A DNA stretch of 64,000 nucleotides. Source: Thalassospiraceae bacterium LMO-SO8. GTDB taxonomy: Bacteria > Pseudomonadota > Alphaproteobacteria > Rhodospirillales > Casp-alpha2. This document shows positions 54,185 through 63,379 of this stretch, piece after piece. The translations under genes and the position numbers were made by a program. How positions within the stretch are numbered: the first letter of the stretch is position 1; each line of letters starts with the position of its first letter. Where the stretch lies: the NCBI GenBank assembly GCA_031655335.1, contig CP134226.1, positions 1,860,001 to 1,924,000 on the forward strand, read 5' to 3'. The notes beneath the pieces were generated by a model, which was not told where the DNA came from, ran no database searches, and worked only from the letters and a program-made list of their open reading frames with translations.

Positions 54185-55390
54185 ATGACTGACGACAACA
54201 ACAATCCCGAAACCTGGCGCCCGGCGACCCAGATGGTGCGCGGCGGCACCCTTCGTTCCAACTTCGAGGAAACGTCGGAGGCCATTTTCGCGACCTCGGG
54301 CTACGTCTACGCCTCGGCGGAACAGGCGGAACAGGCCTTCAAGGGCGAGGTCGATCGCTACATCTATTCGCGTTACGCCAATCCGACCGTGGTCATGTTC
54401 GAACGCCGCATGGCGCTTCTCGAAGGCGCCCAATTCGGCATGGCCTTCGGCAGCGGCATGGCCGCCATGTTCGCGTCGCTCGCCAGCTTCGTGAAGGCGG
54501 GCGACCGGGTGGTCGCGTCGCGGGCTCTGTTCGGGTCGTGCCTGTATGTGGTTCAGGACCTGCTGCCGAAATACGGGGTCGAGACGGTCCTGGTCGACGG
54601 CACGGACCTGGCGCAATGGGAAGCGGCCTTGTCCAAGCCGACCGTCGCCGTGTTCCTGGAAACGCCGTCCAACCCCTGTCTCGACATCATCGACGTCCAG
54701 GCCGTGGCCGACCTGACCCATAAGGCCGGCGGGCGGCTGATCGTCGACAACGTGTTCGCCACGCCGGTACTGCAAAAGCCGCTGACCCTGGGGGCCGACA
54801 TCGTGATGTATTCGACCACCAAACATGTCGACGGTCAGGGCCGTTGCATGGGCGGGGCACTCCTGACCAACGACGAAGCCTATTACGCGGACCATCTGGT
54901 GCCCTGGATGCGCCACACCGGCCCGGCCATGAGCCCGTTCAACGCCTGGACCATGCTGAAGGGGCTGGAGACCATCAATATCCGCGTGCGCCAGCACTGC
55001 GCCAACGCGCGCGCCCTGGCTGAGTTTCTCGAAGACCAGGCGGGGATCGTCAAGGTGCTCTATCCGGAACTGAAATCCCATCCGCAGCACGATCTGGCCA
55101 TGAAGCAGATGGCGGCGGGCTCGACCATGCTGTCGTTCGAACTGGCGGGCGGGAAGGCGGCGGCGTTCCGCTTCCTCAACGCCCTCAACCTGGTCGATAT
55201 CTCCAACAACCTCGGCGACACCAAGTCGTTGACCACCCATCCAGCGACCACGACGCACCAGCGCCTGACGCCGGAAGACCGCGCGGCACTCGGCATCGGC
55301 GACGGGCTGATCCGGCTGTCGGTCGGGCTCGAGGATGTCGAGGATCTGAAGGAAGATTTGGCGCGGGGCCTGAAGGCGGCGAACGGCTGA
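54185..55390 (+). CDS. metZ: O-succinylhomoserine sulfhydrylase MetZ
   Basis: 401 residues of the Cys/Met metabolism PLP family. YSRYANPTVVMFERRMALLEGA, VFLETPSNPCLDIIDV, and the Schiff-base lysine in MYSTTKHVDGQGR are present; the C terminus has TTTHQRLTPEDRAALGIGDGLIRLSVGLED. It makes homocysteine from O-succinylhomoserine and sulfide. Control by the SAM-II riboswitch in its leader fits methionine synthesis. A cystathionine-type enzyme is the alternative. Confidence 0.9.
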   Translation: MTDDNNNPETWRPATQMVRGGTLRSNFEETSEAIFATSGYVYASAEQAEQAFKGEVDRYIYSRYANPTVVMFERRMALLEGAQFGMAFGSGMAAMFASLASFVKAGDRVVASRALFGSCLYVVQDLLPKYGVETVLVDGTDLAQWEAALSKPTVAVFLETPSNPCLDIIDVQAVADLTHKAGGRLIVDNVFATPVLQKPLTLGADIVMYSTTKHVDGQGRCMGGALLTNDEAYYADHLVPWMRHTGPAMSPFNAWTMLKGLETINIRVRQHCANARALAEFLEDQAGIVKVLYPELKSHPQHDLAMKQMAAGSTMLSFELAGGKAAAFRFLNALNLVDISNNLGDTKSLTTHPATTTHQRLTPEDRAALGIGDGLIRLSVGLEDVEDLKEDLARGLKAANG

Positions 55391-55418
55391 TCCGGTCAGA
55401 GGGCGGCCCGGGCCGGGG

Positions 55419-55841
55419 TTACTTCTGCACCCAGGGCAGGCCGTCGACTTTCCAGCCGCCCGTGGTGCCGCGGTGGTTGTCCGCGTCCTTGTCGCCCTCG
55501 AAGCCGGTCAGGATGTTGTAGGACTTGGCGTAGCCCGCCTGCGTCGCGGCCTTGGCGGCGGCGATGGAGCGCACGCCCGAGCGGCACAGGAACAGCACGG
55601 TCGCGTCCTTGTCGGCGACCTGATCCTCCAGGTCGTCCGTGAACTCGGGATTGACGTCACCCTTGGGAAACAGAACCCAGGAAATCATCCGCAGTTCCTT
55701 GCCCAGCGGCGACAGGTCCGGCAGGCCGACATAGGCCCATTCCGCATGGGTGCGCACGTCGACCAGCACGGCCTTGGGGTCCTTCTGAAGAAGCTCCCAG
55801 GCGTCCTTGGGCGTAATGTCTCCGGCGTATCCGTCCGTCAT
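55419..55841 (-). CDS. Rhodanese-like domain protein
   Basis: 140 residues, one cytoplasmic rhodanese domain: VLVDVRTHAEWAYVG and the active loop LFLCRSGVRSIAAA with the persulfide cysteine in CRSGVR. Converges on metZ. The usual role is sulfur transfer, and nearness to metZ (sulfide assimilation) is suggestive only. Confidence 0.88.
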   Translation of the reverse strand: MTDGYAGDITPKDAWELLQKDPKAVLVDVRTHAEWAYVGLPDLSPLGKELRMISWVLFPKGDVNPEFTDDLEDQVADKDATVLFLCRSGVRSIAAAKAATQAGYAKSYNILTGFEGDKDADNHRGTTGGWKVDGLPWVQK

Positions 55842-55904
55842 GGGTGTCGTTCCTGGTTCGCTCGGCCCGTTCCGAGACGCGGCCCATGTATCGCGCAGCC
55901 GGCC

Positions 55905-57227
55905 CTAGGCGTCCAGCACTTTCAACATTTCCGGGACGGTCACGAACTTCTCGCGCGGATTGCCGCTGCCTTCGGCGCGGGCGACCTCGGCGGCCTCGAT
56001 CTTCTTCCAGTCGTCGAAGTTGACGACGCGCACGCCGCGTTCCTCAAGAACGGGGGCGAGGGCCGCGCGTCCCGGCTTGCCGCCGCCGTTTTCGGCGATG
56101 GCCTTGAAGTCCTGGCAGATGTATTCGGCGACGGTCACGCCGTCGGGCCGATTGGATGAAATCACCCCCGTGGGCCCGCGCTTGATCCAGCCGACGGCGT
56201 ACAGCCCGTCATCGACCCGCCCGTCCCGGTTGGGAATGATGCCGGCCTTGTCGTCGAACGGCGCGCCCTCGATGGGGTCGGAGCGGTAGCCGATGGCGGC
56301 GATCACCAGGCCGCAGGGAATTTCGAACAATTCGCCCGTGCCTTCGGCGCGGCCGTCGACGACGCGGGTGCGCTCGAAACTCACGGCCTCGACCCGGTCG
56401 TCGCCCAGGATCGCCACCGGTTGGGCGAAGAATTCGAAATGGATGCGCTTGGGCTTGGCGTCCGGGTCGTTCGTCGCGTAGTCGCGCAGGTTCGCCAGAT
56501 TGCGTTCCGCCAGGCGCTTGTCGCGCGGGTCCATGTCGTCGGGGACGCTGTCCGGTAGCTGTTCGGCGCGGGCCAGGGGCACCGCCCGTTCCAGCTCGCC
56601 CAGTTCGCGCAGTTCCACATTGGTGAACTTGGCGTCGAGCGGACCGCGCCGGCCGGTCAGGTAGACGTCGGTCAGGGGGGCGGTCTCGATCATCGCCATG
56701 GCATGGGCGGCGATGTCGGCGCCCGCCATGCCTTCGCGCGATCGCACCAGCACGCGGGCGCAATCCAGCGCCACGTTGCCGTTGCCGATGACGACGGCGG
56801 CCCGGATGTTGAGGTCCGGTTCCAGGTCGCGGAAATCGGGATGGCCGTTGTACCAGCCGACGAAGGCGGCGGAGCCGTGCACGCCGGCCTTGTCGGCGCC
56901 CGGGATGGTCAGCTTGCGGTCGCTGGGTGCCCCCACGGCCAACACCACGGCGTCGTACATCTCGCGCAGTTCGGCCAGGGAGACGTCCTTGTTGACCTCG
57001 ACGTTGCCGAAATAGCGAACCTGTTCGAACAGGGCCGTCTGCTCGTACTTGCGCGCGACCTTCTTGGTGGTCTGATGGTCCGGCGCCACGCCGCCCCGGA
57101 TCAGGCCGTAGGGTGTGGGCAGGCGTTCGATGATGTCGACCTGGACGTCGCAGCCGCCATTGACCAGAGCATCCGCCGTGTAGAAACCGGCGGGGCCCGA
57201 CCCGATGATGGCGACGGTGATGGTCAT
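55905..57227 (-). CDS. fprA: Ferredoxin-NADP reductase, adrenodoxin-reductase type (FprA)
   Basis: 440 residues. FAD box AIIGSGPAGFYTADAL at the N terminus, LPTPYGLIRGGVAPDHQTTKKVA, an NADP box VVIGNGNVALDCARVL, and YAVGWIKRGPTGVISSNRPD near the C terminus. It moves electrons between NADP(H) and ferredoxin. The korBA genes for a ferredoxin-dependent enzyme start just upstream on the same strand, so the two may work together. Confidence 0.9.
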   Translation of the reverse strand: MTITVAIIGSGPAGFYTADALVNGGCDVQVDIIERLPTPYGLIRGGVAPDHQTTKKVARKYEQTALFEQVRYFGNVEVNKDVSLAELREMYDAVVLAVGAPSDRKLTIPGADKAGVHGSAAFVGWYNGHPDFRDLEPDLNIRAAVVIGNGNVALDCARVLVRSREGMAGADIAAHAMAMIETAPLTDVYLTGRRGPLDAKFTNVELRELGELERAVPLARAEQLPDSVPDDMDPRDKRLAERNLANLRDYATNDPDAKPKRIHFEFFAQPVAILGDDRVEAVSFERTRVVDGRAEGTGELFEIPCGLVIAAIGYRSDPIEGAPFDDKAGIIPNRDGRVDDGLYAVGWIKRGPTGVISSNRPDGVTVAEYICQDFKAIAENGGGKPGRAALAPVLEERGVRVVNFDDWKKIEAAEVARAEGSGNPREKFVTVPEMLKVLDA

Positions 57228-57258
57228 CGGTCCTGGTTAACCCCTACCTGCGGTAAGG

Positions 57259-58281
57259 TCAATCCACCGTCCATGTCCGCCCGGCGCGCAGCAGCTTGTT
57301 GAAGTCGGGCTTTTCCGCCGGCGTGTGGCTGCGGACCAGGTCGCCGACCTCGTCGTCATAGCTTTGTCCCGGCGCCGAGTAGAGCACGCCGAGCGCCACC
57401 GGCAGGGCGGGCGGCTCCATATGGGCGAGCAGGGTGGCGATCATCCGGTTGGTTTCGTCATGGACCAGGATGTCGCTTTCGTTCACGCCGTTCTCGCCGA
57501 TCACCACGGCTTCCAAAGATAGGGTCTGGGTGTTCAGGCGCAGACCTTTTTCCCCGTCCTTGCCGAAGGTCAGCGGCTTGCCGTGTTCGACATAAATCTG
57601 CCGGTCCGACGCCACGTCGCGGGCCGTGAAGTTTTCGAACACGCCGTCGTTGTAGACCTTGCAGTTCTGGAAAATCTCGACGAAGGACGTGCCCTTGTGG
57701 GCATGGGCGCGGGCCAATACGTCGGGCAGGTGTTTCTGGTTCGAATCGATGCCGCGCGCGACGAAGCGCGCCCCGGACCCGAGCGCGAACACGGTCGCCG
57801 AGGCCGGATTGTCCAGCGAGCCCCAGGGCGTGGAGGGCGAGCGCGTGCCCTGGCGCGAGGTCGGCGAATACTGCCCCTTGGTCAGGCCGTAGATTTCGTT
57901 GTTGAACAACAGGAACTGCAAATCGACGTTGCGGCGAAGCAGGTGGAACAGGTGGTTGCCGCCGATCGACAGGGCGTCGCCGTCGCCGGACACGACCCAG
58001 ATATCCAATCCCGGATTGGCCAGCTTCAGGCCCGTGGCGAAGGCCGGGGCCCGGCCGTGGATGGTATGGAAGCCGTAGGTCTTCACGTAATAGGGAAAGC
58101 GCGCGGCGCAGCCGATGCCGGACACGAACACCGTGTTTTCAGGCCTGGCACCAATGTCGGCGAGCGTCTTCTGCACGCCCTTGAGGATGGCGTAGTCGCC
58201 GCAGCCGGGGCACCAGCGTACTTCCTGGTCCGTGGCGAAATCCTTGGGCGTCAGCTTCTCGGGCGGGGTGACGACGTTCAT
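57259..58281 (-). CDS. korB: 2-oxoacid:ferredoxin oxidoreductase beta subunit
   Basis: 340 residues. WCPGCGDYAILKGVQ (cysteine pair), VFVSGIGCAARFPYYV, and the thiamine diphosphate motif VVSGDGDALSIGGNHLFHLLRRN with FNNEIYGLTKGQYSPTS following. It forms an oxidoreductase with KorA for 2-oxoglutarate (or pyruvate) and ferredoxin. It starts two bases after korA stops. GGAG lies before the ATG. Confidence 0.9.
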   Translation of the reverse strand: MNVVTPPEKLTPKDFATDQEVRWCPGCGDYAILKGVQKTLADIGARPENTVFVSGIGCAARFPYYVKTYGFHTIHGRAPAFATGLKLANPGLDIWVVSGDGDALSIGGNHLFHLLRRNVDLQFLLFNNEIYGLTKGQYSPTSRQGTRSPSTPWGSLDNPASATVFALGSGARFVARGIDSNQKHLPDVLARAHAHKGTSFVEIFQNCKVYNDGVFENFTARDVASDRQIYVEHGKPLTFGKDGEKGLRLNTQTLSLEAVVIGENGVNESDILVHDETNRMIATLLAHMEPPALPVALGVLYSAPGQSYDDEVGDLVRSHTPAEKPDFNKLLRAGRTWTVD

Positions 58282-58282
58282 C

Positions 58283-60157
58283 TCAGTTCTCCAACCGGGC
58301 GCGGATCGCGTCCTCGATTTCGATGATCTTGAAGGGCTGGCCGGACACCTTGTTCAGGCCCTCGGCCGGGACCAGGTATTCGGCGCGCAGCACGTTGACG
58401 AGCTGCCCATGATTCATTTCCGGCACCAGCACCTGATCGAAGCCCTTCAGCAGGTCGCCCAGGTTTTCCGGGAACGGCCAGATGTGGCGGATGTGGATAT
58501 GGCTGACGTCCAGGCCTTGCGTGCGCAGGTTGGCGACGGCGCGGCTGATCGGACCGTAGGTCGATCCCCAGCCGACGACGGCGAGCTTGCCCGACGTGGC
58601 GCCGTCCTCGACGCCCTGGGCCGGAATGTCGCGGGCGATGCCGTCGATCTTGGCGAACCGGGTGTCGGTCATCTTCTGGTGGTTGCCGGGATCGTAGGAA
58701 ATGTTGCCGGAATCGTAATCGCGCTCGATCCCGCCGATGCGGTGTTCCAGCCCCGGCGTGCCCGGCACGGCCCAGACCCGGGCCAGGGTGTCGGCGTCGC
58801 GCATGAAGGGATGGAAGCCTTCCGGGTCGGTGCGGAAATTGACCGGGATCTTGGCGTAATCGTTGATGTCGGGGATGTTCCAGGGTTCGGCCGCGTTGCC
58901 GATGTAGCCGTCGGTCAGGATGAACACCGGCGTCATGTACTTGATGGCGATGCGCACGGCCTCGATCGCGACCTCGAAGCAGTCGGCGGGCGAGCGCGCG
59001 GCCAGCACGCAAAGGGGGCTGTCGGCGTTGCGGCCCAGAACGGCCTGATACAGGTCCGACTGTTCCGTCTTGGTCGGCATGCCGGTCGACGGCCCGGCGC
59101 GCTGCGAGTTGACGATGACCAGGGGCAGTTCCGTCGAAATGGCGAGACCGATGGCCTCGGTCTTCAGCGCGATGCCGGGGCCCGACGAGGAGGTGACGCC
59201 GAGCGATCCCCCGAACGACGCCCCGATGGCGGCGCAGGCGGCGGCGATCTCGTCCTCGGCCTGGAAGGTGACGACGTTGTGGTCGATCATCTTGGACAGG
59301 GAATGCAAAATCTGTGATGCCGGGGTGATGGGGTAGGACGCGAACACCATCTTGATGTCGGCCAGGTGCGTGCCCGCCGCCAGACCCCAGGCCAGGGCGT
59401 CGGCCCCGGTCACGGTGCGGTAGGTGCCGGGCGCGATGTCGGCGGCGTCGACGTGGAAGCCGTGGACGCCGTCGGGCAGTTCCATGGTTTCGGCAACCGT
59501 GTGCCCCGCGTCCATGGCGGCGACGTTGGCGGCGGCCACGTCCGGGCGCTTGCCGAACTTGGCGATCAACCAGTCGGCGGTCGGCTTGCGGTCGCGGCCG
59601 TACATCCAATAGACGAAGCCCAGCGTCCACATGTTCTTGCAGCGCAGCGCCTCCTGCTTGGACAAGCCCGTGTCCTTGACCGCTTCCATGGTCAGCTTGG
59701 AGATGTCCAGCGCGACCAGACGATAGCCGTCCAGGCTGCCGTCCTCGAGGGGGTTTTCCGTGTAGCCGGCCTTGCGCAGGTCGCGTTCGCCGAAGCTGCC
59801 CGTGTCGGCGATGATGATGCCGCCCTGCTTCAATCCTCCCAATTCCACCTTCAGCGCCGCCGGGTTCATGGCGATCAGCATGTCGAAGGCGTCCCCCGCG
59901 GTCTTGATCACGCGCGAGCCGAAATTGATCTGGAACGACGACACGCCGAAGGTCGTGCCGGCGGGGGCGCGGATTTCAGCGGGGAAATCGGGGAAGGTCG
60001 AAAGATCGTTGCCGGCGAAGGCGGTGGCCAGGGTGAACTGTCCGCCCGTCAACTGCATGCCGTCGCCGGAATCGCCGGCAAAGCGGACGACGGCGGATTC
60101 GACGGTTTCGCGGTGGGAAGGGACGGAAGATTTCTCGGCAAGTGCGGTGTTGGACAT
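58283..60157 (-). CDS. korA: 2-oxoacid:ferredoxin oxidoreductase alpha subunit (gamma-alpha fusion)
   Basis: About 624 residues (the ATG at 60172 is the alternative start). The N-terminal gamma domain has VVRFAGDSGDGMQLTGGQ; the alpha domain begins near residue 230 with FASYPITPASQILHSLSK and later RAGPSTGMPTKTEQSDLYQA. It carries out oxidative decarboxylation of 2-oxoglutarate to succinyl-CoA with KorB, giving electrons to ferredoxin. No iron-sulfur domain of its own. Upstream gap 60158-60428 is AT-richer and carries its promoter and that of pmbA. Confidence 0.9.
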   Translation of the reverse strand: MSNTALAEKSSVPSHRETVESAVVRFAGDSGDGMQLTGGQFTLATAFAGNDLSTFPDFPAEIRAPAGTTFGVSSFQINFGSRVIKTAGDAFDMLIAMNPAALKVELGGLKQGGIIIADTGSFGERDLRKAGYTENPLEDGSLDGYRLVALDISKLTMEAVKDTGLSKQEALRCKNMWTLGFVYWMYGRDRKPTADWLIAKFGKRPDVAAANVAAMDAGHTVAETMELPDGVHGFHVDAADIAPGTYRTVTGADALAWGLAAGTHLADIKMVFASYPITPASQILHSLSKMIDHNVVTFQAEDEIAAACAAIGASFGGSLGVTSSSGPGIALKTEAIGLAISTELPLVIVNSQRAGPSTGMPTKTEQSDLYQAVLGRNADSPLCVLAARSPADCFEVAIEAVRIAIKYMTPVFILTDGYIGNAAEPWNIPDINDYAKIPVNFRTDPEGFHPFMRDADTLARVWAVPGTPGLEHRIGGIERDYDSGNISYDPGNHQKMTDTRFAKIDGIARDIPAQGVEDGATSGKLAVVGWGSTYGPISRAVANLRTQGLDVSHIHIRHIWPFPENLGDLLKGFDQVLVPEMNHGQLVNVLRAEYLVPAEGLNKVSGQPFKIIEIEDAIRARLEN

Positions 60158-60428
60158 ATGTTGGCGATCCATTGACGTTCAACCGGCGTTCATGGAAACG
60201 GCGGTTGCGATGTGGGCTCACGACCGGCGCCCGCCAGCCGTCGATGCCTTGAAGAACCGCCCTGCGAGGCCGTTACTTCATGATTGCAAATTATCTAGTG
60301 CACCCCATGGCGCAGAACAACCACAGTTTAAGTAGTGTTACAGTCCACGATTATCCTGGCCCCGGGACCCTTGCGGGCCATATTTAAGACCGGAACCCAT
60401 CGCGCATCCACAACCAAGACGGAATATC

Positions 60429-61772
60429 ATGACCGCCACAGGCAATATTATCGACCGGCTTCAATCACTTATCGGCAAGGCCGAGGCGCTGGGCGCCGAC
60501 GCGGCGGACGCGGTATTCGTCCGTTCGGCGTCGCTGTCGCTGTCGCAGCGGCTGGGAAATCCCGAAGATTTGATGAGGTCGGAGGATAACGATCTGGGCC
60601 TTCGCGTGTTCGTCGGCAAGCGTCAGGCGGTGGTTTCGTCGTCGGATATGTCCGATTCGGCCCTTGATGAGCTGGCCGAGCGCGCCGTCGCCATGGCCCG
60701 CAACGTGCCCGAGGATGCCTTCTGCGGTCTTGCCGACCCGGACCAGTTGGCGACCGAACTTGCCGACATCGACGACTTCGATCCGTCCGAGCCCACGGCC
60801 GAGGATCTGATCGCGCTGGCCGCCCGGACCGAGGACGCGGCCCGCGCCGTGCCCGGCGTGACCAATTCGGAAGGGGCCAGCGCCAGTTGGAGTTCGAGCG
60901 AGATCGCGCTGGTGACCTCCACCGGCTTCGCGCAGACCCGGCAGGCGTCGCGCCACAGCATCGGCGTCTCGGTCCTGGCCGGCACGGGCACGGCGATGGA
61001 ACGGGATTACGATTACGACACCAAGGTCTACGCCGCCGACCTCGCCGACGCCGAAGCGATCGGCCGCTCGGCCGGTGAAAAGACGGTCAGGCGTCTCAAC
61101 CCGCGCAAGGTCTCAACCCAGCAGGCGCCGGTGATCTTCGATCCGCGCGTCGCCAACACCATCCCGGGGCATATGTCCTCGGCTATCAACGGGTCTTCCG
61201 TGGCGCGGGGCACGACGTTCCTCAAGGACGCCATGGGCACGCAGATTTTCGCCGACGGCGTGACCATCGTCGATGATCCGCACCGCCGCCGCGGTCTGCG
61301 CTCCAAACCGTTCGACGGCGAGGGCGTGGCGACGCGGCGCCTGAACGTGGTCGAGGACGGTCGCCTGACGACCTGGATTCTCGACTGCCGCTCCGCCCGG
61401 CAACTGAAGCTCGCGACCACGGGCCATGCGTCGCGCGGCACCTCGTCGCCGCCGTCGCCGTCGGCGTCGAACCTGTACATGGAGGCGGGCACCATTTCGC
61501 CGAAGGACCTGATCGGCGGGATCAAGCAGGGCCTTTACGTGACGGAGCTGATCGGCATGGGCGTGAACGGCGTGACCGGCGATTATTCGCGCGGCTGTTC
61601 CGGGTTCTGGATCGAGGACGGGGAACTGACATTCCCGGTCAGCGAATTGACCATCGCCGGTAATCTGAAGGACATGTTCAAGGCCGTCACCCCGGCCGAT
61701 GATCTGGAATTCAAATACGGCACCAACGCGCCGACCCTGCGCATCGACGGCATGACCGTGGCCGGGAAATGA
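60429..61772 (+). CDS. pmbA: PmbA/TldE metalloprotease-like protein
   Basis: 447 residues. The stretches SEDNDLGLRVFVGKRQAVVSSSD, DFDPSEPTAEDLIALA, TVRRLNPRKVSTQQAPVIFDP, and RTLGTSSPPSPSASNLYMEAG-like RGTSSPPSPSASNLY are those of PmbA. No HExxxH is present, as usual for the partner of TldD. Together with TldD (50544) it would form the heterodimer that trims peptides. Confidence 0.92.
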   Translation: MTATGNIIDRLQSLIGKAEALGADAADAVFVRSASLSLSQRLGNPEDLMRSEDNDLGLRVFVGKRQAVVSSSDMSDSALDELAERAVAMARNVPEDAFCGLADPDQLATELADIDDFDPSEPTAEDLIALAARTEDAARAVPGVTNSEGASASWSSSEIALVTSTGFAQTRQASRHSIGVSVLAGTGTAMERDYDYDTKVYAADLADAEAIGRSAGEKTVRRLNPRKVSTQQAPVIFDPRVANTIPGHMSSAINGSSVARGTTFLKDAMGTQIFADGVTIVDDPHRRRGLRSKPFDGEGVATRRLNVVEDGRLTTWILDCRSARQLKLATTGHASRGTSSPPSPSASNLYMEAGTISPKDLIGGIKQGLYVTELIGMGVNGVTGDYSRGCSGFWIEDGELTFPVSELTIAGNLKDMFKAVTPADDLEFKYGTNAPTLRIDGMTVAGK

Positions 61773-61776
61773 CGGC

Positions 61777-62808
61777 ATGACCACGACCACGAACCGCCAG
61801 ATCATTTTCAAATCCCGGCCCGAGGGCTGGGTGACCTTGGACAACTTCGACGCCCGCGATACGGCGATGCCCGATGTCGGCGACGGCGACGTGCTGGTCC
61901 GCGCGATCTACATGTCACTCGACCCCTACATGCGGGGGCGCATGGATGCGAGCAAATCCTACGCCGCCAGCTTCCAGGTCGGCGCCCCGCTGCAAGCCCG
62001 CGTGATCGGCCGGGTCGCGGCCTCGAAAAACGCCGACTATCCGGAAGGCACCCTGGTGTTCGGCACGCTCGATTGGGCCGATGTCACCCTGGCGCCGGGC
62101 GGCAAGGGGCTGAAGAAGATCGATCCCGCCGCCGCCGACGTGCCGCTGACCTGGCACCTGGGGGCGCTGGGCATGCCGGGCATGACCGCCTGGGTCGGGC
62201 TCGGCTTCACCGACCCGAAACCGGGCGACACCCTGTTTGTTTCCGCCGCCTCCGGCGCCGTGGGACAGATCGTCGGCCAGATCGGCCGCCTGCGCGGCTG
62301 CCGCGTCGTCGGTACGGCGGGCACGGATGCCAAGGTGGCGTATCTTACGGACGACCTCGGCTTCGATGCGGCCTTTAATTACCGGACCGCCGGTGACGAT
62401 GTGTTGGGTGCGCTTCAGGCTGCCGCCCCCGACGGCATCGACATCTATTTCGACAATGTCGGCGGACAGATCCTCGAAGCGGCCCTCGACGCCGCCAACC
62501 GGTTCGCCCGCTTCGTCGAATGCGGCATGATCTCGCAGTACAACCTGACCCGCGACGAAACCCCCGGCATCCGCAACATGACCCATGTCGTGCGCAAGGC
62601 GATCCGCATGCAGGGCTTCATCGTCTCCGACCACGCCGACCGGCGTGCCGAGTTCGACGCGGAGATGATCGATTGGTTGAAGGCAGGAAAGATCAAATAC
62701 CGGATCGATGTGGCCGACGGCCTGGACGCCGCCCCCGCCGCCTTCATCGCCATGCTGAAGGGCGAGAACTTCGGCAAGCAGGTGGTGCGGATCAGCGCCG
62801 AGGACTGA
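61777..62808 (+). CDS. NADP-dependent MDR oxidoreductase (CurA/leukotriene B4 type)
   Basis: 343 residues of the zinc-free medium-chain dehydrogenase family. YMSLDPYMRGRMD, LGALGMPGMTAWVGLG, TLFVSAASGAVGQIVGQIGRL (NADP box), and IDIYFDNVGGQILEAALDA fit prostaglandin or curcumin reductases. No zinc-binding cysteines. It starts five bases after pmbA, probably in the same transcript. Substrate unknown. Confidence 0.88.
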   Translation: MTTTTNRQIIFKSRPEGWVTLDNFDARDTAMPDVGDGDVLVRAIYMSLDPYMRGRMDASKSYAASFQVGAPLQARVIGRVAASKNADYPEGTLVFGTLDWADVTLAPGGKGLKKIDPAAADVPLTWHLGALGMPGMTAWVGLGFTDPKPGDTLFVSAASGAVGQIVGQIGRLRGCRVVGTAGTDAKVAYLTDDLGFDAAFNYRTAGDDVLGALQAAAPDGIDIYFDNVGGQILEAALDAANRFARFVECGMISQYNLTRDETPGIRNMTHVVRKAIRMQGFIVSDHADRRAEFDAEMIDWLKAGKIKYRIDVADGLDAAPAAFIAMLKGENFGKQVVRISAED

Positions 62809-62811
62809 TCT

Positions 62812-63303
62812 CTAGACCAGCTTCGGGAAATCCGTGACGCCCACGTCATGCCCCATCTGGGTCAGGATCGTCGTTAATTGCCCCCGGTGATGGGTCTGGT
62901 GGTTGAACATGTGGCTGACCAGGACCCAGCGCGGCTGGTTGAAGGTCAGGTTGTCCGTGCGCGACGTCCAGGCCACCGTTTCCGACAGCCATGAATCCGT
63001 CAGGGCCGCTGTCCAGGCCGTGATCTCATCGTCCAAGGTTTCCCGCGCGGCCCGCATTTCGTCGAAGTCGGAAAACAGGTCTACGCCCGTGCCGGGGGTC
63101 GGGCGGCTGCCGCCGTCGAACCTGTTCATCCAGGCGTTGTCCCCGAACATCAGATGGTTGAGCGTGCCGTGCACGGATTTGAAGAACGCCCCCCGGTCGG
63201 CCTTGCGCTCGGTATCCGGGATATCGGCGCAAACGGCGTAGACGGCGTCGTTCATGGCGCGGTTGTATCGGGCAAAGGCCTGATAGAGGGCGGGCGTGGA
63301 CAT
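62812..63303 (-). CDS. DinB-family protein
   Basis: 163 residues with the DinB/YfiT four-helix fold. The metal triad is in VHGTLNHLMFGDNAW (histidine) and HMFNHQTHHRGQLTTIL (two histidines). Members bind a divalent metal and some act as thiol transferases with bacillithiol, mycothiol or glutathione. Convergent with the oxidoreductase. Confidence 0.88.
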   Translation of the reverse strand: MSTPALYQAFARYNRAMNDAVYAVCADIPDTERKADRGAFFKSVHGTLNHLMFGDNAWMNRFDGGSRPTPGTGVDLFSDFDEMRAARETLDDEITAWTAALTDSWLSETVAWTSRTDNLTFNQPRWVLVSHMFNHQTHHRGQLTTILTQMGHDVGVTDFPKLV

Positions 63304-63379
63304 GGCGGGCTCCTTTGGCTGTCGGGCGCAGTCTAGGAAGGAACGGCCCGGGCGACAAAGGGCAAGGTTGGAAAAAACG